Positions 63,361 to 64,000 of a DNA stretch of 64,000 nt are shown here, one piece after another. Each line of letters begins with the position of its first letter. The stretch's first letter is position 1. The notes below the pieces were generated by a model. It saw nothing but the letters and a program-made list of their open reading frames with translations. It was not told the DNA's origin and ran no database searches. This DNA is from Artemisia argyi. Taxonomy: Eukaryota > Streptophyta > Magnoliopsida > Asterales > Asteraceae. A program made the position numbers and the translations under genes. The stretch is taken from the NCBI GenBank assembly GCA_030686995.1, contig CM060693.1, positions 119,625,228 to 119,689,227 of the forward strand, read 5' to 3'.

Positions 63361-64000
63361 TGTTAATACAAATAATGTAAAAACGTCAATTGCATTCTCC
63401 GGTCTCTACACGTTTTGATAATCACAAAATATAAATACATGTTACGTAAAATTACGTTTAAAAAGTTTCTAATCGAGAAAACTTGTTTCGACTACAACAT
63501 CACTTAAGGTATGAACAAACACTCTACCAACTTAGTTAAGTGATCAAAGAATTTATTTTTCTCTAAACTTCACATTTTATGTAACAAAACATTTTTGCAA
63601 AAGTATTTTTGTAATTTTAAAGAAATGTTTTATAAAGAAAATAATTTGAATTTCAAATTCTCCAACAACTAGTTTTCCCACCTAAACCAGATAAATTTTC
63701 ACCACATCAGGACAAAAACATGATTTAATAAAGGGCTTGACTCCTGTGTATATTTAGTTAGTTTACAACACTAATATTTATACACTATCAGTAATAAGGG
63801 TAAGTTTTACGGAATTATCTAATAATATGCTCCCACTTGTCAATAGTGAACCGGTAAAATATAACGTTACACTTATTACGCGTAAATTAAAAGATGAGTA
63901 GCTTTCTTCCACCACTTTAGTACTTCGTAATATATTTACCTTAATTATAAATTGAGATAGTTTGCTAATACTTTTCCACACATGTACAGCTCATAATTTT
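63361..64000 (+). mobile_element. SIRE-like 3' LTR, cut by the window edge
   Basis: Starts TGTTAATAC directly after AAAAAGGGGAAGAT. AT-rich, no coding frame. Its 3' end and any target duplication lie outside the window. Confidence 0.6.

Overview
The window is plant nuclear DNA: AT-rich intergenic sequence made of nested LTR retrotransposons, MITEs and long (TA)n tracts. I recognise no host single-copy gene, rRNA, tRNA gene or CRISPR. The gag/pol peptides and linker sequences resemble retroelements of the daisy family (Asteraceae; the 46-52 kb gag is closest to ones I associate with the Tanacetum/Artemisia group). The family assignment is inference from memory, not a database result.

Left nest (1-20144, + strand). 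The 3' part of a SIRE-like Ty1/copia element has broken gag, protease/integrase, no reverse transcriptase/RNase H, small env-like ORFs, several polypurine tracts and a long 3' LTR. A 3.5-kb solo LTR (1775-5289, TSD CCCTT) splits its gag-pol. A complete 8.46-kb non-coding element 'A' (10437-18897, TSD CCATG, two 3.35-kb LTRs) sits inside its 3' LTR.

Middle (20145-40167). MITEs, a 0.5-kb (TA)n tract, and a complete 2.5-kb GC-rich non-autonomous element 'C' on the minus strand (23825-26329, TSD TTTAC). Then a CACTA-like end, a SINE-like unit, a MITE inside (TA)n, and two Athila-like Ty3/gypsy pieces in opposite orientation: gag plus 5' LTR on minus (27133-30660), 3' internal region plus 3' LTR on plus (30661-34173). 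Next is a minus-strand SIRE-like 3' LTR (34174-35847) and about 4 kb of sequence I cannot assign.

Right nest (40168-58342, mostly minus strand). A broken Tork-like copia gag-pol (55107-58342) is interrupted by a second copia (LTR and gag, 46216-55106). That one carries a solo LTR (51746-54698, TSD ATTTG), a complete 2955-bp non-autonomous element 'D' (47565-50519, TSD CACCT), and abuts a non-autonomous element 'B' (40168-46215) with one full 3.55-kb LTR and one truncated LTR. Beyond are a 47-nt A-run, a MITE, a deletion derivative of a chromovirus in which gag is joined to the chromodomain end of pol (61604-63060), and the start of another SIRE-like 3' LTR (63361 to the edge).

The most notable structure is a pair of stem-loops inside both coding-less elements A (14629-14766) and B (40884-41016, minus strand). 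Loop sizes (12 and 18 nt) and the 14-nt linker are identical, loop motifs are shared, and four stem pairs show compensatory changes. This points to a selected RNA structure in retrotransposon RNAs that encode nothing. Other regulatory-looking structure includes palindrome arrays in the SIRE and Athila LTR U3 regions and an almost invariant ~140-bp block in three diverged LTRs.
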